From Thalassoglobus neptunius (lineage in GTDB: Bacteria > Planctomycetota > Planctomycetia > Planctomycetales > Planctomycetaceae): a stretch of DNA of 64,000 nt. The stretch covers positions 2,592,884-2,656,883 of the forward strand of contig NZ_SIHI01000001.1 of assembly GCF_007859735.1 (NCBI RefSeq), read 5' to 3'. The first letter of the stretch is position 1. Each line of letters starts with the position of its first letter. Of this stretch, positions 1-8,841 are shown in pieces. The notes below the pieces were generated by a model. It made no database searches. It was given only the letters and a program-made list of their open reading frames with translations, and had not been told where the DNA came from. Made by a program: the position numbers and the translations under genes.

Positions 1-46
1 GGTCAGTCAGGTCACTTGGGTACGCTTTTCGAATCGCCTCGGACAC
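1..46 (-). CDS. IS5-family transposase, N-terminal fragment cut by window edge
   Basis: Reading leftward from a GTG at 46, the first 15 codons give MSEAIRKAYPSDLTD and run off the window. AYPSDLTD is the usual opening of IS5-family (DUF4096-type) transposases, where it is followed by an aromatic-containing DxxW segment. An AAAGGAG ribosome-binding site lies six bases upstream of the GTG. Only 15 residues are visible, so the family call rests on this motif and on the IS-like end at 126. The gene reads away from rnc on the same strand. Confidence 0.6.
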   Translation of the reverse strand, partial: MSEAIRKAYPSDLTD

Positions 47-126
47 CGTGCACTCCTTTGCGTTGATGAACCGCAAAGTGTGAACAAAACCAGACTTTCA
101 CAAAACCTCAGTTTCCGGATAGCCTC
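1..126 (-). mobile_element. Terminal part of a probable IS5-family insertion sequence
   Basis: On the minus strand the base after the rnc stop TGA begins GAGGCTATCCGGAAACTGAG, which resembles an IS5-group terminal inverted repeat. A transposase start with a good ribosome-binding site follows about 80 bases in. IS427/IS1031-type elements duplicate a TNA target, so the TGA of the rnc stop could be the target duplication. The other end lies outside the window, so the inverted repeat and duplication cannot be confirmed. Confidence 0.5.
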
Positions 127-927
127 TCAGTCTTGCGGAGATGATTCTTCCGATGAATCATCCTGCTGCACTGAGGTTTCGCACGAAGCTCCATCCGAAT
201 TCTTCTGAAGCGGAAGAGATTCCCCGTCGAGTTGAGCGAGCGCGTTCCGGGCTGCCCGTTGCTCCGCGACTTTCTTACTTGGCCCCCAAGCTGGGATGAA
301 TTCCCGATCCCCTACGACTGCGGTCACCTGAAAACATTTTGAATGATCCGGACCGCGTTCGTCCATGACTGTATAGACCGGAGTTTCCCCGAGCACCTTT
401 TGCATTCGCTGTTGAAAGAGACTCTTGTAGTTCACTCCAATCGTCGACTCAGCGGCATTCGAGATATCTTCATCAAGCACCCATCCGATAAACGAGCAAG
501 CCGCTTCGTATCCTCCGTCCAGATAAATCCCTCCAATGATCGCCTCGAACGCTGTCGCAAGAACGGAATTCGGAACCGATGAACTCGTTGTGATTCCTTT
601 TCCGAGGACGAGGACGTCATCGAGTTTCAATTGGCGGATCAACCGTGCGCAAGTGGCTCGACTCACCACGACTGATTTAATTCGGGTCAGCTCCCCTTCT
701 GACGACTCCGGAAATCGATGGAAGAGTTCTTCACAGACAGCTGCCCCCAGAATTGCATCGCCAAGAAACTCCATCCGCTCATTCGATTCCAACCGTGTCC
801 GTGCTGCAGAAGCATGCGTTAAGCAACGGATCAGGAGGTCCTGGTCCTTGAACCGGTATCGCAAGACGTTCTGGCAAGCTGCCAATGCATCTGACTCAGG
901 AAGTTGAGAGGCCGGTTGAGAAGACAT
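127..927 (-). CDS. rnc: Ribonuclease III
   Basis: Endoribonuclease cutting double-stranded RNA, acting on rRNA precursors and structured mRNAs in the cytoplasm. The signature NERMEFLGDAIL lies at about residues 49-60 and carries the catalytic Glu and Asp. A second metal-binding region, FEAIIGGIYLDGG, is near residue 128. A double-stranded RNA-binding domain covers roughly residues 165-232 and includes GPDHSKCF and KKVAEQRAARNAL. A Ser/Glu/Asp-rich tail of about 35 residues follows and is probably unstructured. The ATG at 927 is preferred over an in-frame TTG one codon earlier; neither has a clear ribosome-binding site. The stop codon touches the end of an IS element, so the original C-terminus may have been altered. 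Confidence 0.96.
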   Translation of the reverse strand: MSSQPASQLPESDALAACQNVLRYRFKDQDLLIRCLTHASAARTRLESNERMEFLGDAILGAAVCEELFHRFPESSEGELTRIKSVVVSRATCARLIRQLKLDDVLVLGKGITTSSSVPNSVLATAFEAIIGGIYLDGGYEAACSFIGWVLDEDISNAAESTIGVNYKSLFQQRMQKVLGETPVYTVMDERGPDHSKCFQVTAVVGDREFIPAWGPSKKVAEQRAARNALAQLDGESLPLQKNSDGASCETSVQQDDSSEESSPQD

Positions 928-1038
928 CAATCATCAACATCGAGAACGTTCGGATTGAGAAGCCAAGTCTATTTCGCCTTTGAGTAGACTGTCAATTCGC
1001 TAAGCATCAAGCCCGCATAGAGATTACTTTTCAGCTAC

Positions 1039-1563
1039 TTAATTCGAGCGAGAATTTTCGCTTTGCCCTTCTTGCGAATAAGGAATAATCATCTCCGCTT
1101 TCCAGTAGCTCTTCAGCCTTTCTACCAGATCGACAAAGTTTCCAACATCCACCGGCTTGGTGAGAACTCCCTGCACATCCATCGCCCCGAACTCGTCTCC
1201 ATCAGACGGAGTCGTTTCGCCGGTCATAATCACGACAGCGATCCGCTTTAAGTGATCCGTCGATCTCATCAGCTGCAAGATTTGACGACCGCTGAGCCCC
1301 GGAAGATTCAAATCGAGCAACACAAGATCCGGACGCGGAGCGAGTGAAAACCGGCCTTCCTGAAACACAAAACTCTTCGCGTCATCGCCGTGACTCATCC
1401 AGGTCAGACGATGCCGGATTCCGCTGCGATCCAAAGCCCCAATCGCAAACTTGGCAGCGACCAGACTATCTTCGACCAGAAGGATCTCCATAGGACGACC
1501 GACGGCAGACTGCAGAGCTGCTGCTTCGTCACTGCTGTCGTGTCCTCCGAGGAATCCAGTCAC
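1039..1563 (-). CDS. CheY/Rcp1-like single-domain response regulator
   Basis: Stand-alone receiver domain that should be phosphorylated by a histidine kinase not encoded here. It has the acidic pair E31-D32, phosphoacceptor D84 in VLLDLNLPG, T114 in IMTGE and K136 in LTKPVD, so all conserved receiver positions are present. No output domain follows, only a short polar tail. The GTG at 1563 is chosen because AGGAGG sits six bases upstream; the ATG at 1491 just before the receiver core has no such site. The start lies 20 bases after the helicase stop codon, so the two genes are probably co-transcribed. The DLNLPGLSG phosphorylation loop resembles Rcp1-type regulators. Confidence 0.9.
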   Translation of the reverse strand: MTGFLGGHDSSDEAAALQSAVGRPMEILLVEDSLVAAKFAIGALDRSGIRHRLTWMSHGDDAKSFVFQEGRFSLAPRPDLVLLDLNLPGLSGRQILQLMRSTDHLKRIAVVIMTGETTPSDGDEFGAMDVQGVLTKPVDVGNFVDLVERLKSYWKAEMIIPYSQEGQSENSRSN

Positions 1564-1583
1564 TCTCGCCTCCTGAGTCCGAT

Positions 1584-2828
1584 CTACTCGAGATCACTGA
1601 GAATGTCATCCCAATGTGATGACGAAACCGGAGTCGGTTCAAAGGTCTCGTTCTCGGAAACGGTTCCGACTTCGCGAGACTGAAATGCATTATATCCGTC
1701 GAAGCGATACTCATGCAAAAGGGTATTGATTCGCATCTCGATCTTTGTCAATTCCGGTCCTTGCTCCGGAGTGACGAAGGTAAACGCCCGCCCGTGAAAG
1801 TCTGAAGAGAGTCGACCCGTTCGCCCCACGCGATGGATGTAGTCGTCAGCACTTTCAGGAATATCGTAATTGACAATGTGAGAGATTCCCGAGATATCGA
1901 TTCCGCGACCGACGACGTCCGTCGCAATCGCCAATCGAACTCGACCGTCACGCAGCTGTTTGAGAACACGATCCCGAGTCTTCTGCGGAAGATCTCCATG
2001 AATCGCGGCGACGTCCGGCAGATTCTTTTTAGTCTTCGCATAGATCTCATGAGCCTTCCGCTTAGTGCGGCAGAAGACGATCGCCTGCGAGGGACGCTCA
2101 TTCAGAAGCAACTTGATCAGCAATCCGTATTTCTGCTCGTGCTCGACGGTGCAGTAAAACTGCTCAATGGTATCCACGACGACGTGATCTTCAGAAAGAT
2201 CGACGAGCGCCGGCTCCTTCATGAATCGTTGAGCCAATCGCTGAACCGGTTCGGCCAGCGTTGCGGAGAGGAGCAGAGTTTGGCGATCTTCAGGACACGA
2301 ACTCAAAATCCGTTCAATGTCTTTTCGAAACCCGATATCCAGCATCCGGTCTGCTTCATCAAGAACAGTAAAGCTGACCTGACTCAAATCGAGGGCTTTT
2401 CGCTGGAGAAGATCGATCACGCGTCCCGGCGTTCCAATGACGACCTGAGGGCACTTTCGAAGAGCAGAGAGTTGCGGCCCGAGAGGACGACCTCCGACCA
2501 CGAGAACGGTTTCGCAGTTGGACTTCCCGGCGAGTGATCGGAATTCCCGGTCGACCTGTTCGCTCAGTTCTCGAGTCGGCGCCAGAATGATCGCCTGGAC
2601 CGCTTCCGATCGAGGATCGAGCTTCTGAAGAATCGGGAGCGCGAAGGCTGCCGTCTTTCCGGTTCCAGTGCGTGCTTGTCCAATACAATCCACGCCAGTA
2701 ATCGCGACGGGAATGAATTCCGCTTGAATGGGTGTGGGCTTCTCGAAACCGAGTGATTCAAGCGTTGCCAGGATCCGCTGATTCAGCCCAAGACCCTTAA
2801 ATGAGAGTGTTTCGACATCAGATGTCAT
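1584..2828 (-). CDS. DEAD-box ATP-dependent RNA helicase
   Basis: RhlE/CsdA-type helicase that remodels RNA duplexes in the cytoplasm. Visible motifs in order: Q motif (FEKPTPIQ), Walker A (ARTGTGKT), PTRELSEQ, TPGRVIDLL, DEAD within VLDEADRMLDIGF, SAT (LLLSATL), and the second RecA domain with IVFCRTKRK, ATDVVGRGIDI and HRVGRTGR. A C-terminal tail of about 50 residues ends in acidic HWDDILSDLE and has no recognisable RNA-binding domain. The ATG at 2828 is chosen; the frame extends upstream to a TTG at 2879 that lacks a ribosome-binding site and would add a basic, unconserved leader. The response regulator follows after 20 bases. Confidence 0.95.
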   Translation of the reverse strand: MTSDVETLSFKGLGLNQRILATLESLGFEKPTPIQAEFIPVAITGVDCIGQARTGTGKTAAFALPILQKLDPRSEAVQAIILAPTRELSEQVDREFRSLAGKSNCETVLVVGGRPLGPQLSALRKCPQVVIGTPGRVIDLLQRKALDLSQVSFTVLDEADRMLDIGFRKDIERILSSCPEDRQTLLLSATLAEPVQRLAQRFMKEPALVDLSEDHVVVDTIEQFYCTVEHEQKYGLLIKLLLNERPSQAIVFCRTKRKAHEIYAKTKKNLPDVAAIHGDLPQKTRDRVLKQLRDGRVRLAIATDVVGRGIDISGISHIVNYDIPESADDYIHRVGRTGRLSSDFHGRAFTFVTPEQGPELTKIEMRINTLLHEYRFDGYNAFQSREVGTVSENETFEPTPVSSSHWDDILSDLE

Positions 2829-3281
2829 ACGTGCGTTCAACCAATTCAGCAACCGGCCAGTCTTGAATACAAGTGACAAACCGCTGGTTGCACTAAAGAA
2901 AGTTCAATTACGACAACAGTTTACTGAATCATACGCCCGCGTGGCAAAAATCGCTATCGACCTGTGGAAATGTGCTAGGTTTTAACGTGAAACAATCGAC
3001 AGAAACGAACACAACCAGAACATGTGAACATTCGTCAACTAACTGCTGATATCGAAACAGTTTTCAGGAACTCGTTCACGCGAAAATCTTGACCCTCACA
3101 ACCAGGCTTTTCGCACAAGCAATCCAAAGAACACCACCAGACTGCAGAAGGCATCCTGAACTCGTGACTCGAATCGTTGAGAAGGTCTTTTTCGAGCCGC
3201 GTTCAGACTCAAGACAATCGCTGGGTTGTCAGCACAGCTGCCTTCGTCGGTCCCAAACTCGCTGAGTCACCAGCTTGCCCG
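2829..3281. other. Intergenic region between divergent genes
   Basis: This holds the upstream regions of the helicase (minus) and the zinc-ribbon protein (plus). The plus-strand frame is open from 3177, but the stretch before 3282 reads as unconserved basic sequence and is judged leader. No RNA gene, repeat or convincing promoter was seen. Confidence 0.5.
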
Positions 3282-4337
3282 ATGACAGATTCCCCGGAAA
3301 ACAACGATCGATTCCTGGCCGCTCAACAACGCCTGCAGGACCTCCTCAATTCAGTGGAGTTGCAGTCGAGTTCGGACGAAATTCTCCTCGAGGAGAACTC
3401 CGGATTCACGGAGATGTGCCCCTCCTGCGAATCGACAGAAGACTGGGGAACAAGCTCCTGGTGCCCGAACTGCGGGTATTATCCAAAGACCGGGAAATCC
3501 GTTTTTGACGATTCCGCCGTCGAAGGTCTCGAACTGGACCTGGACGAGGACAACGACGAGAATGCTCACAAGGATGAAATCGACGAAGATGAATCATCCC
3601 ATATCCTGATCACCGGAATTCTACTGGGGCTCATCGCCTCCACCGGCATCGGCGTTTATTTCTTTGCTCCTCAACTTCTTCCTGAACCGTTTCGGCGCAA
3701 TGCGTCTCTTGCAGTCATCGAAACGGAAGAGCAACCCCTTGAAGTCATTCCGGATCAACCGGAAGAACTCGATCTCTCGAGCGACACAGAAGCGATCGAC
3801 GGCCTGTCAGAAGATGAGATTGCTTCCTTAGACCCAGAAGGCGATTCCGCGCTACTCACTCAAATTGAAGACCAGCCACCGGGATATCACGAAACGTCTG
3901 AAGGGATTGTCGAAGACAAAATCTATCAGAACGATTACGCGATCATCGGCTATTCGACCAACGCTGAAGGGGAACTTCGATCCGTCCTCCTTGCGGGAAT
4001 TCACGCAAGGACCAAGCGACCCGCATTTGCGGGGAAGTTTTCCATCAGCATTCGCGACAAGAACTTCCTGACTGCGTTGCAGGAGTCTCTCGACAACCAC
4101 CGGACGAAGAAGCCTCCCGTCCCGAACCCCTACAACGCGCGCTGGACGACACCGTCAATCTTTTGCACGATTCATCACAATGGAGTCACGCCCGACGGGC
4201 GCATCCTCGAAGGTCAGATGATTTCGTTTCGTGACAGAACTCTTTTCCCTGCAAGCAGTGACTCCGAAACGGAGACTTCAACGCTGGGTGACTCGAGTGC
4301 CGGATCGCAAACAGGCAAGACTTCCGAATCCTCGTAG
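3282..4337 (+). CDS. Zinc-ribbon, single-pass membrane protein of unknown function
   Basis: About 351 residues. A short N-terminal helix is followed by a zinc ribbon with C46-P-S-C49 and C61-P-N-C64 (MCPSCES...WCPNCGY), an acidic linker rich in Asp and Glu (about residues 75-105), one membrane segment (about 107-129), and a mainly polar C-terminal part of about 220 residues. The ribbon should be cytoplasmic and the large domain periplasmic. No known family was recognised for the C-terminal domain. The ATG at 3282 is preferred because the upstream in-frame extension to 3177 lacks conserved character. Its last 60 bases overlap, tail to tail, the PQQ-propeller gene on the other strand. Confidence 0.75.
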   Translation: MTDSPENNDRFLAAQQRLQDLLNSVELQSSSDEILLEENSGFTEMCPSCESTEDWGTSSWCPNCGYYPKTGKSVFDDSAVEGLELDLDEDNDENAHKDEIDEDESSHILITGILLGLIASTGIGVYFFAPQLLPEPFRRNASLAVIETEEQPLEVIPDQPEELDLSSDTEAIDGLSEDEIASLDPEGDSALLTQIEDQPPGYHETSEGIVEDKIYQNDYAIIGYSTNAEGELRSVLLAGIHARTKRPAFAGKFSISIRDKNFLTALQESLDNHRTKKPPVPNPYNARWTTPSIFCTIHHNGVTPDGRILEGQMISFRDRTLFPASSDSETETSTLGDSSAGSQTGKTSESS

Positions 4338-5549
4338 ATAGAGGCGACAGTTCGCCACTGCTGGCGTCGAATACGAGTTGTCACCGATCGGACTTTTTCC
4401 GTACAGATGGAATTCCGGCGAGGCATCAATAACGACGACTTCCCCTTCTTCAGAAATGCAGTAGAGCTTTCCGTCAATCAGTACGGGTGAGCCACTGAAG
4501 TTTCCTCCGACCCGCTCCATCCAGACGTTCTGTTCCAGGTCTCCGGACAGATCGATGCAGCAAACGACGCCGCCATCGTTCCACAAGAACAAATGGCCTT
4601 CGTGAATGATCGGAGTCGGGACGTAAGGCAAGTTGCGTGTTCGCATGTTGACGACTTCACCCTTCCCGTCAGCCCTCACAAGTGCCAGAGTCGTTCCGCG
4701 TCCACCCTTTCCGCAAATAGCGGTCAGTAAGCCTTCTCCATACGCAGGCGAGGCCACAGTTCGATCGGGAAGCTCACCGGAAAACCAAAGCTGTTTTCCT
4801 GTTTGTGGGTCCAATCCCGACAGTCCCAGTGCACCGCTCAGACAAACCAGCTGATCCTTTCCGTCAATGTTGACGATCAAAGGAGTCGCATAGGAGGTCC
4901 GGCGGAAGTCTCGTTCGGATTCCCAAACCTGCTCTCCACTCGCAACATCGAGAGCGACGATCTTGCTTGGCCCCATCTGATCATCCGGAACGATCACTTT
5001 TCCGTCGTAGACAATCGGAGAGACTCCCTGTCCATGCTGGCTCGTGAAGGAACCGAGATCTCGTGACCAGATTCGTTCGCCCGCAAAGTCGTACGCCAGA
5101 ATCGTGTAGTGATTATCGTCTGCAAAGACCACAAAGACCCGCTCACCATCAACAGCAGGTGTTCCTGAAGCGTAGCTGTTTTTCTTGTGAAGATGATTGG
5201 CGCCCAGTTGAATCGAGTCCTCCCAACGGATTTCCCCGGTCAGAGCGTCAACGCACAATACGATTCGGGTTCCATCGTCGAGTCCTGCTGTGAGGAACAG
5301 AGAATCGTTCCAGACGGCCGGCGAAGAGTGCCCTTTCCCGGGAAGCTCAACGACCCATTCATAATCTTCCATTTCCCAGTTCGTCGGGAAGCCCTGCTGC
5401 GAACTCTTTCCCTCACCATTGGGTCCACGAAATCGGGTCCACTCCTCAGCCTCGACAGAAGTCAGTGCCGCAAGGACGGCGAGCATCGTACAAACCAGAA
5501 CAGACAAAAACAGATTCGCGACACGAACAGGGGGCATGGGAAACCTCAT
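4278..5549 (-). CDS. Exported PQQ-like beta-propeller protein
   Basis: 423 residues. A signal peptide (about residues 1-34, ending SVEAEE) is followed directly by WTRFRGPNGEGKS, a motif that opens many planctomycete outer-membrane biogenesis protein BamB-like propellers. Repeated blade sequences such as VLCVDALTGEIRWE, ILAYDFAGERIWS, IVALDVASGEQVWE and LSGLDPQTGKQLWF match PQQ-repeat consensus. The function is probably binding or scaffolding at the envelope rather than PQQ-dependent catalysis, since no dehydrogenase active-site segment is seen. It is monocistronic, and its 3' end overlaps that of the convergent zinc-ribbon gene by 60 bases. Confidence 0.85.
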   Translation of the reverse strand: MRFPMPPVRVANLFLSVLVCTMLAVLAALTSVEAEEWTRFRGPNGEGKSSQQGFPTNWEMEDYEWVVELPGKGHSSPAVWNDSLFLTAGLDDGTRIVLCVDALTGEIRWEDSIQLGANHLHKKNSYASGTPAVDGERVFVVFADDNHYTILAYDFAGERIWSRDLGSFTSQHGQGVSPIVYDGKVIVPDDQMGPSKIVALDVASGEQVWESERDFRRTSYATPLIVNIDGKDQLVCLSGALGLSGLDPQTGKQLWFSGELPDRTVASPAYGEGLLTAICGKGGRGTTLALVRADGKGEVVNMRTRNLPYVPTPIIHEGHLFLWNDGGVVCCIDLSGDLEQNVWMERVGGNFSGSPVLIDGKLYCISEEGEVVVIDASPEFHLYGKSPIGDNSYSTPAVANCRLYLRGFGSLACLRSGTRVTQR

Positions 5550-5710
5550 TCAAATAGTGCGCACAACTTCACGTTTTGCACGTTGGGATCGATGTTCAAC
5601 CGGGAGGCAATAAAGTGGAGAGCATTGCCCTCTGAAAGCCTTCCAGCATCATGAATCCGAAGCTGTTACGCAATGATACCTATGAGAAAAGTTGCATCCC
5701 ACAAATAGCG

Positions 5711-5741
5711 AGAGACGCGACGTTTTGTACGCCGCGTCTCT
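5711..5741. terminator. Hairpin downstream of the DUF11 gene
   Basis: AGAGACGCG at 5711-5719 pairs perfectly with CGCGTCTCT at 5733-5741 across a 13-base loop. It lies between the DUF11 gene stop (5817, minus) and the start of the PQQ gene (5549, minus). There is no long U-run on either side, so it may be a weak terminator or an mRNA 3'-end hairpin. Confidence 0.5.
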
Positions 5742-5816
5742 TGAATTTCGTGTTAATCACGATTTTTCGAATCGACTCATTCGAGGAACGAGGTCCTCAC
5801 GAAGGAGTCGCCCGCT

Positions 5817-7817
5817 CTACTCGCCGTAGAACTTTGTCAGTTCATCAGTCGTCAGTGGTTCAGGCACAGATTCACTTGTTACCCGTGCTCGGAACCGCAT
5901 GTTTCCGGGAGTCTTGCTCGCGACGCGAACACGGAAGGTCGCAGTTTCTCCCGGTGCGAGTTCTGGAGTGGTGCGGAAGACAACTTCGTTTCCTTCACTC
6001 ACATGAGCTGCTGGTCCTTCAGCATGAACAAACGCTGTTCCCGGTGCGAGTTCACAAGTCAGGCCAACATCTTTCGCCGCTGCGGTTCCTTCGTTCTTGA
6101 CTTGAACTTCGTAGACAGCTTCGGTTCCGACTTCGACAGGATCATCGAGATCGATGACAGCCACGGAAAGTGATGAAGCTCCTTCGATACGGCAATCGAG
6201 TTCGGCATCAGCCAGTGTGCCGTGCTCTGAGGTCGCACGAATGAGGTGCTTGAACGCTCCCGACTTCTCAGCCATCAGTGTGACGTTCAACTCTGCCGAC
6301 TGTTTGACATCAAGCCGACCGACAAACCAGATCAGCATTTTTGCATTGCGATCGAATTGAACTCCGCGATCCGCCGAAACGAATTTGAACCCGTCCGGAA
6401 TTTTGTGCATCAACTGGACGTTGTTCGTGGCAGCTTGTCCGTCGTTCTTGACTGTCAGTTTGAAGGTTCCTTCGCGACCCAGATATCGCAGTCGAGGACC
6501 ACTCACTTCAGCCATCAGATTCGGGGCGATGACGTGAACGGCTGAGCTGATCTGTTCGTCGAGACCATTGTCAGCCACAGCGTGAACCATCACATCGTGA
6601 GTTCCGCCTGCGACAGCTGACATCGCCAGTTGAACATGTCGTGATTCACCGGGGTTCAGAGATCCGATTTCCATCAGCAATCGTTCACCACGAATGTGTT
6701 CAAGTCCTTTCGGAATGAACGCTTCGACGCGAACATTTTTCGCGACACCGGTTCCCGGATTTGTAACGATCACAGAGTGAGGAACACTGTCCCCGACGTG
6801 AACTTCCTGAGGACCTGTTAGTTTCAGAGCGAGCATTGGCTCGGCGACTTCAAAGACACCTCTGGCGTTGCCTGAGAAGCGAACGCTGGCATCGGCGTTA
6901 ATGGCTCCTCGTTGAAACGGAATCATCGAAACCTTGATGGTCTTTTGTTGTCCCGGCTTCAATTCCGCGAATTCCCATCCGAGGAATGTTTCACTCTGAT
7001 CAGGTTTGGGTTCGGTATTAACAACGCGAATGTTCTGCGGCAAACGAGCCTGAACTTCAACACGCGTAGCTGTTGATTTTCCGTGGTTCGAGATCACAAG
7101 GTCACAGTCGAACTGCTGGCCGACGTTGATTTCGGAGTTGGTCTTCCATTCGATCGTCAAGCTTGGAGTCTGCGGTCCATGAAGATCGCGACCGGTGACG
7201 ACCGATGGAGTTCCGAATGTATTGGGAGCCACAGGAGCAGTCAGCGACCGCGCGGCTTTTTCTTTTCGGTCCGGAGCCCGAGTGATCGTGAACGATCCTT
7301 TTGGAGTTGTCTTGGCAGGAACGCCCATCTCTTCCTGTCCGTCCGCTGCCGTCATGGGTGCAGGAGTTTCAGGTGCAGGTGCCTCTGCACTCGCAGGCTT
7401 CCCGGGAAATGGACGAACGTCGCCCAACTCGCCACTGACTGGCTGAATCGTTGGGCTGCTGTCAGATTCCTCAGCTTGAAAAGTAGCTGGGGTCACTCCG
7501 CTTCCCGCGGACGCATCGACTGTTGTTTCAAAGGTGAACGTTGGACGGGCTGGTTCAGCCTTTGCCTCGTTCTTTTGAGCTGCGCCTCCAATGGCCTGCC
7601 CGTAGAATCCCGGAATCGGTGAAGCCTCTTCAATCTTCACAGGCCTGGGACCGGGTGCCTCTGCCGAAGGAGTGGTTTGATCCGATTTGGAATTGAAAAA
7701 TTGCAGCCCACCTGGTGCGGGCTTGTTCGCCTCGACGGAAGGTCCGAATGAACTCTGAGCGTTGGCACTCGATATTCCCAACCCGAGAATGGCCAGTAAA
7801 CATGCACTCCTTCGCAT
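5817..7817 (-). CDS. Exported DUF11-repeat (adhesin-like) surface protein
   Basis: 666 residues. A signal peptide (MRRSACLLAILGLGISSANA) leads into a Pro/Ala/Glu-rich, low-complexity region (about residues 25-220). At least four immunoglobulin-like DUF11/CARDB-type repeats follow to the C-terminus. Each contains a phrase of the type 'NHGKSTATRVEV', 'NPGTGVAKNVRV', 'NDGQAATNNVQL' or 'NEGTAAAKDVGL' followed by LPQNI/IPKGLE/IPDGFK-like turns, the hallmark of DUF11. Such proteins are usually envelope or cell-surface components. No sorting signal, transmembrane anchor or catalytic motif is visible. The ATG at 7817 starts a canonical signal peptide. It is monocistronic, with a hairpin at 5711-5741 downstream. 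Confidence 0.85.
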   Translation of the reverse strand: MRRSACLLAILGLGISSANAQSSFGPSVEANKPAPGGLQFFNSKSDQTTPSAEAPGPRPVKIEEASPIPGFYGQAIGGAAQKNEAKAEPARPTFTFETTVDASAGSGVTPATFQAEESDSSPTIQPVSGELGDVRPFPGKPASAEAPAPETPAPMTAADGQEEMGVPAKTTPKGSFTITRAPDRKEKAARSLTAPVAPNTFGTPSVVTGRDLHGPQTPSLTIEWKTNSEINVGQQFDCDLVISNHGKSTATRVEVQARLPQNIRVVNTEPKPDQSETFLGWEFAELKPGQQKTIKVSMIPFQRGAINADASVRFSGNARGVFEVAEPMLALKLTGPQEVHVGDSVPHSVIVTNPGTGVAKNVRVEAFIPKGLEHIRGERLLMEIGSLNPGESRHVQLAMSAVAGGTHDVMVHAVADNGLDEQISSAVHVIAPNLMAEVSGPRLRYLGREGTFKLTVKNDGQAATNNVQLMHKIPDGFKFVSADRGVQFDRNAKMLIWFVGRLDVKQSAELNVTLMAEKSGAFKHLIRATSEHGTLADAELDCRIEGASSLSVAVIDLDDPVEVGTEAVYEVQVKNEGTAAAKDVGLTCELAPGTAFVHAEGPAAHVSEGNEVVFRTTPELAPGETATFRVRVASKTPGNMRFRARVTSESVPEPLTTDELTKFYGE

Positions 7818-8394
7818 GACAGTCTCCGTAACGATGTGAGGGGGTCCAAAATGGATTGGAACGATCGAAGACTCACTGAGCTGCGACGGGACGTCACTTT
7901 GACCGTAGGATGGGCGATTCGCTCAGCAAGAAGTTTGATTTCGAGGTGCGTCTGTGACGCTGTGGAGCGCGGCACATCTGCTATCGTTGAAATCGACTAC
8001 GTTCTTTCGTGAACATGAGGAAATTGGACGGGTTGTCCGGATTTCCGCGAAGTCTTTTCCTGATTTGCTCGACGAAAGATCGATTTCGCTCAAGAGAATC
8101 GATTCTTCCGATTTGAATCAAGCCGAAACCGATTCTTCGCCCAATCGAGCATTCGGAATGGCAATTATTGCCTGAGAAAACGGCTTTAGAGCCCACAAAA
8201 GCGGGGACCGGACAGTGATCCAGAAGTGCGCGCAGTTTCAGATGTCCACACTGCTACAGAAGGACACTCGCCGGGAGAGTTTGTGACCGTCGCTCCGTTC
8301 TGTTGCCCGATTTTTTGCCCAATCTCTTGCCTGTTTTTTTGATTGGGGGCCCGCACGATCAAGCGTTTTCTGAGACCCGAAACTCGATTCGCCG
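7818..8394. other. Long intergenic region, nothing recognised
   Basis: This separates nusB (stop at 8395, minus) from the upstream side of the DUF11 gene (minus). Short open frames on both strands here lack ribosome-binding sites and family resemblance. No RNA gene or repeat was identified. Confidence 0.4.
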
Positions 8395-8841
8395 CTATTC
8401 GCCGCCGTTCGTATCGGGTTTGGGAGGCTCTTTCGGACGATTGTGCTTGTTCGGGATGAGCTGGTCCAGCACGCCGTTGACGAACTGAGCGGACTGAGCG
8501 TTTCCGAACTTTTTGGCCAGTTCGATCGCTTCATCGATCACAACGCGTGGCGGAGTGTCCGTCTTTAATAGCTCGAATGCCCCGAGTCGAAGAACACTCC
8601 GATCGGTGGCAGCCATTCGGCTGATCCGCCAATTTTGGGCGACAGCCTGAATTCTTTCATCGAGTTCAGCGCGACACTCCATCACTCCGCCAAACAGCGA
8701 CCAGGCGAAGCTTCTCAGATCCGGATCTTTCATTCGTTCGGCGATCATTTCGCGAATCGAATTCATTCCAATATCTGGATTCAGGTCCGTCTGATACAAC
8801 ATCTGGAGGGCAATTTGTCGGGATTTGCTGCGTCGAGCCAT
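8395..8841 (-). CDS. nusB: Transcription antitermination factor NusB
   Basis: 148 residues, all-helical RNA-binding protein that pairs with NusE/S10 on boxA RNA during rRNA antitermination. The N-terminal SKSRQIALQMLYQTDLN and the C-terminal IDEAIELAKKFGNAQSAQFVNGVLDQL segments are characteristic of the family, and length is normal. A short Pro/Lys-rich tail ends the protein. It lies downstream of ribH on the same strand, a pairing seen in many bacteria, but here the two are separated by 517 bases, so a separate promoter is likely. Confidence 0.95.
   Translation of the reverse strand: MARRSKSRQIALQMLYQTDLNPDIGMNSIREMIAERMKDPDLRSFAWSLFGGVMECRAELDERIQAVAQNWRISRMAATDRSVLRLGAFELLKTDTPPRVVIDEAIELAKKFGNAQSAQFVNGVLDQLIPNKHNRPKEPPKPDTNGGE

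Noticed and set aside
1833-2537. Plus-strand 234-codon frame within the DEAD-box helicase
   Set aside because: The opposite strand shows all helicase motifs; the plus frame shows none.
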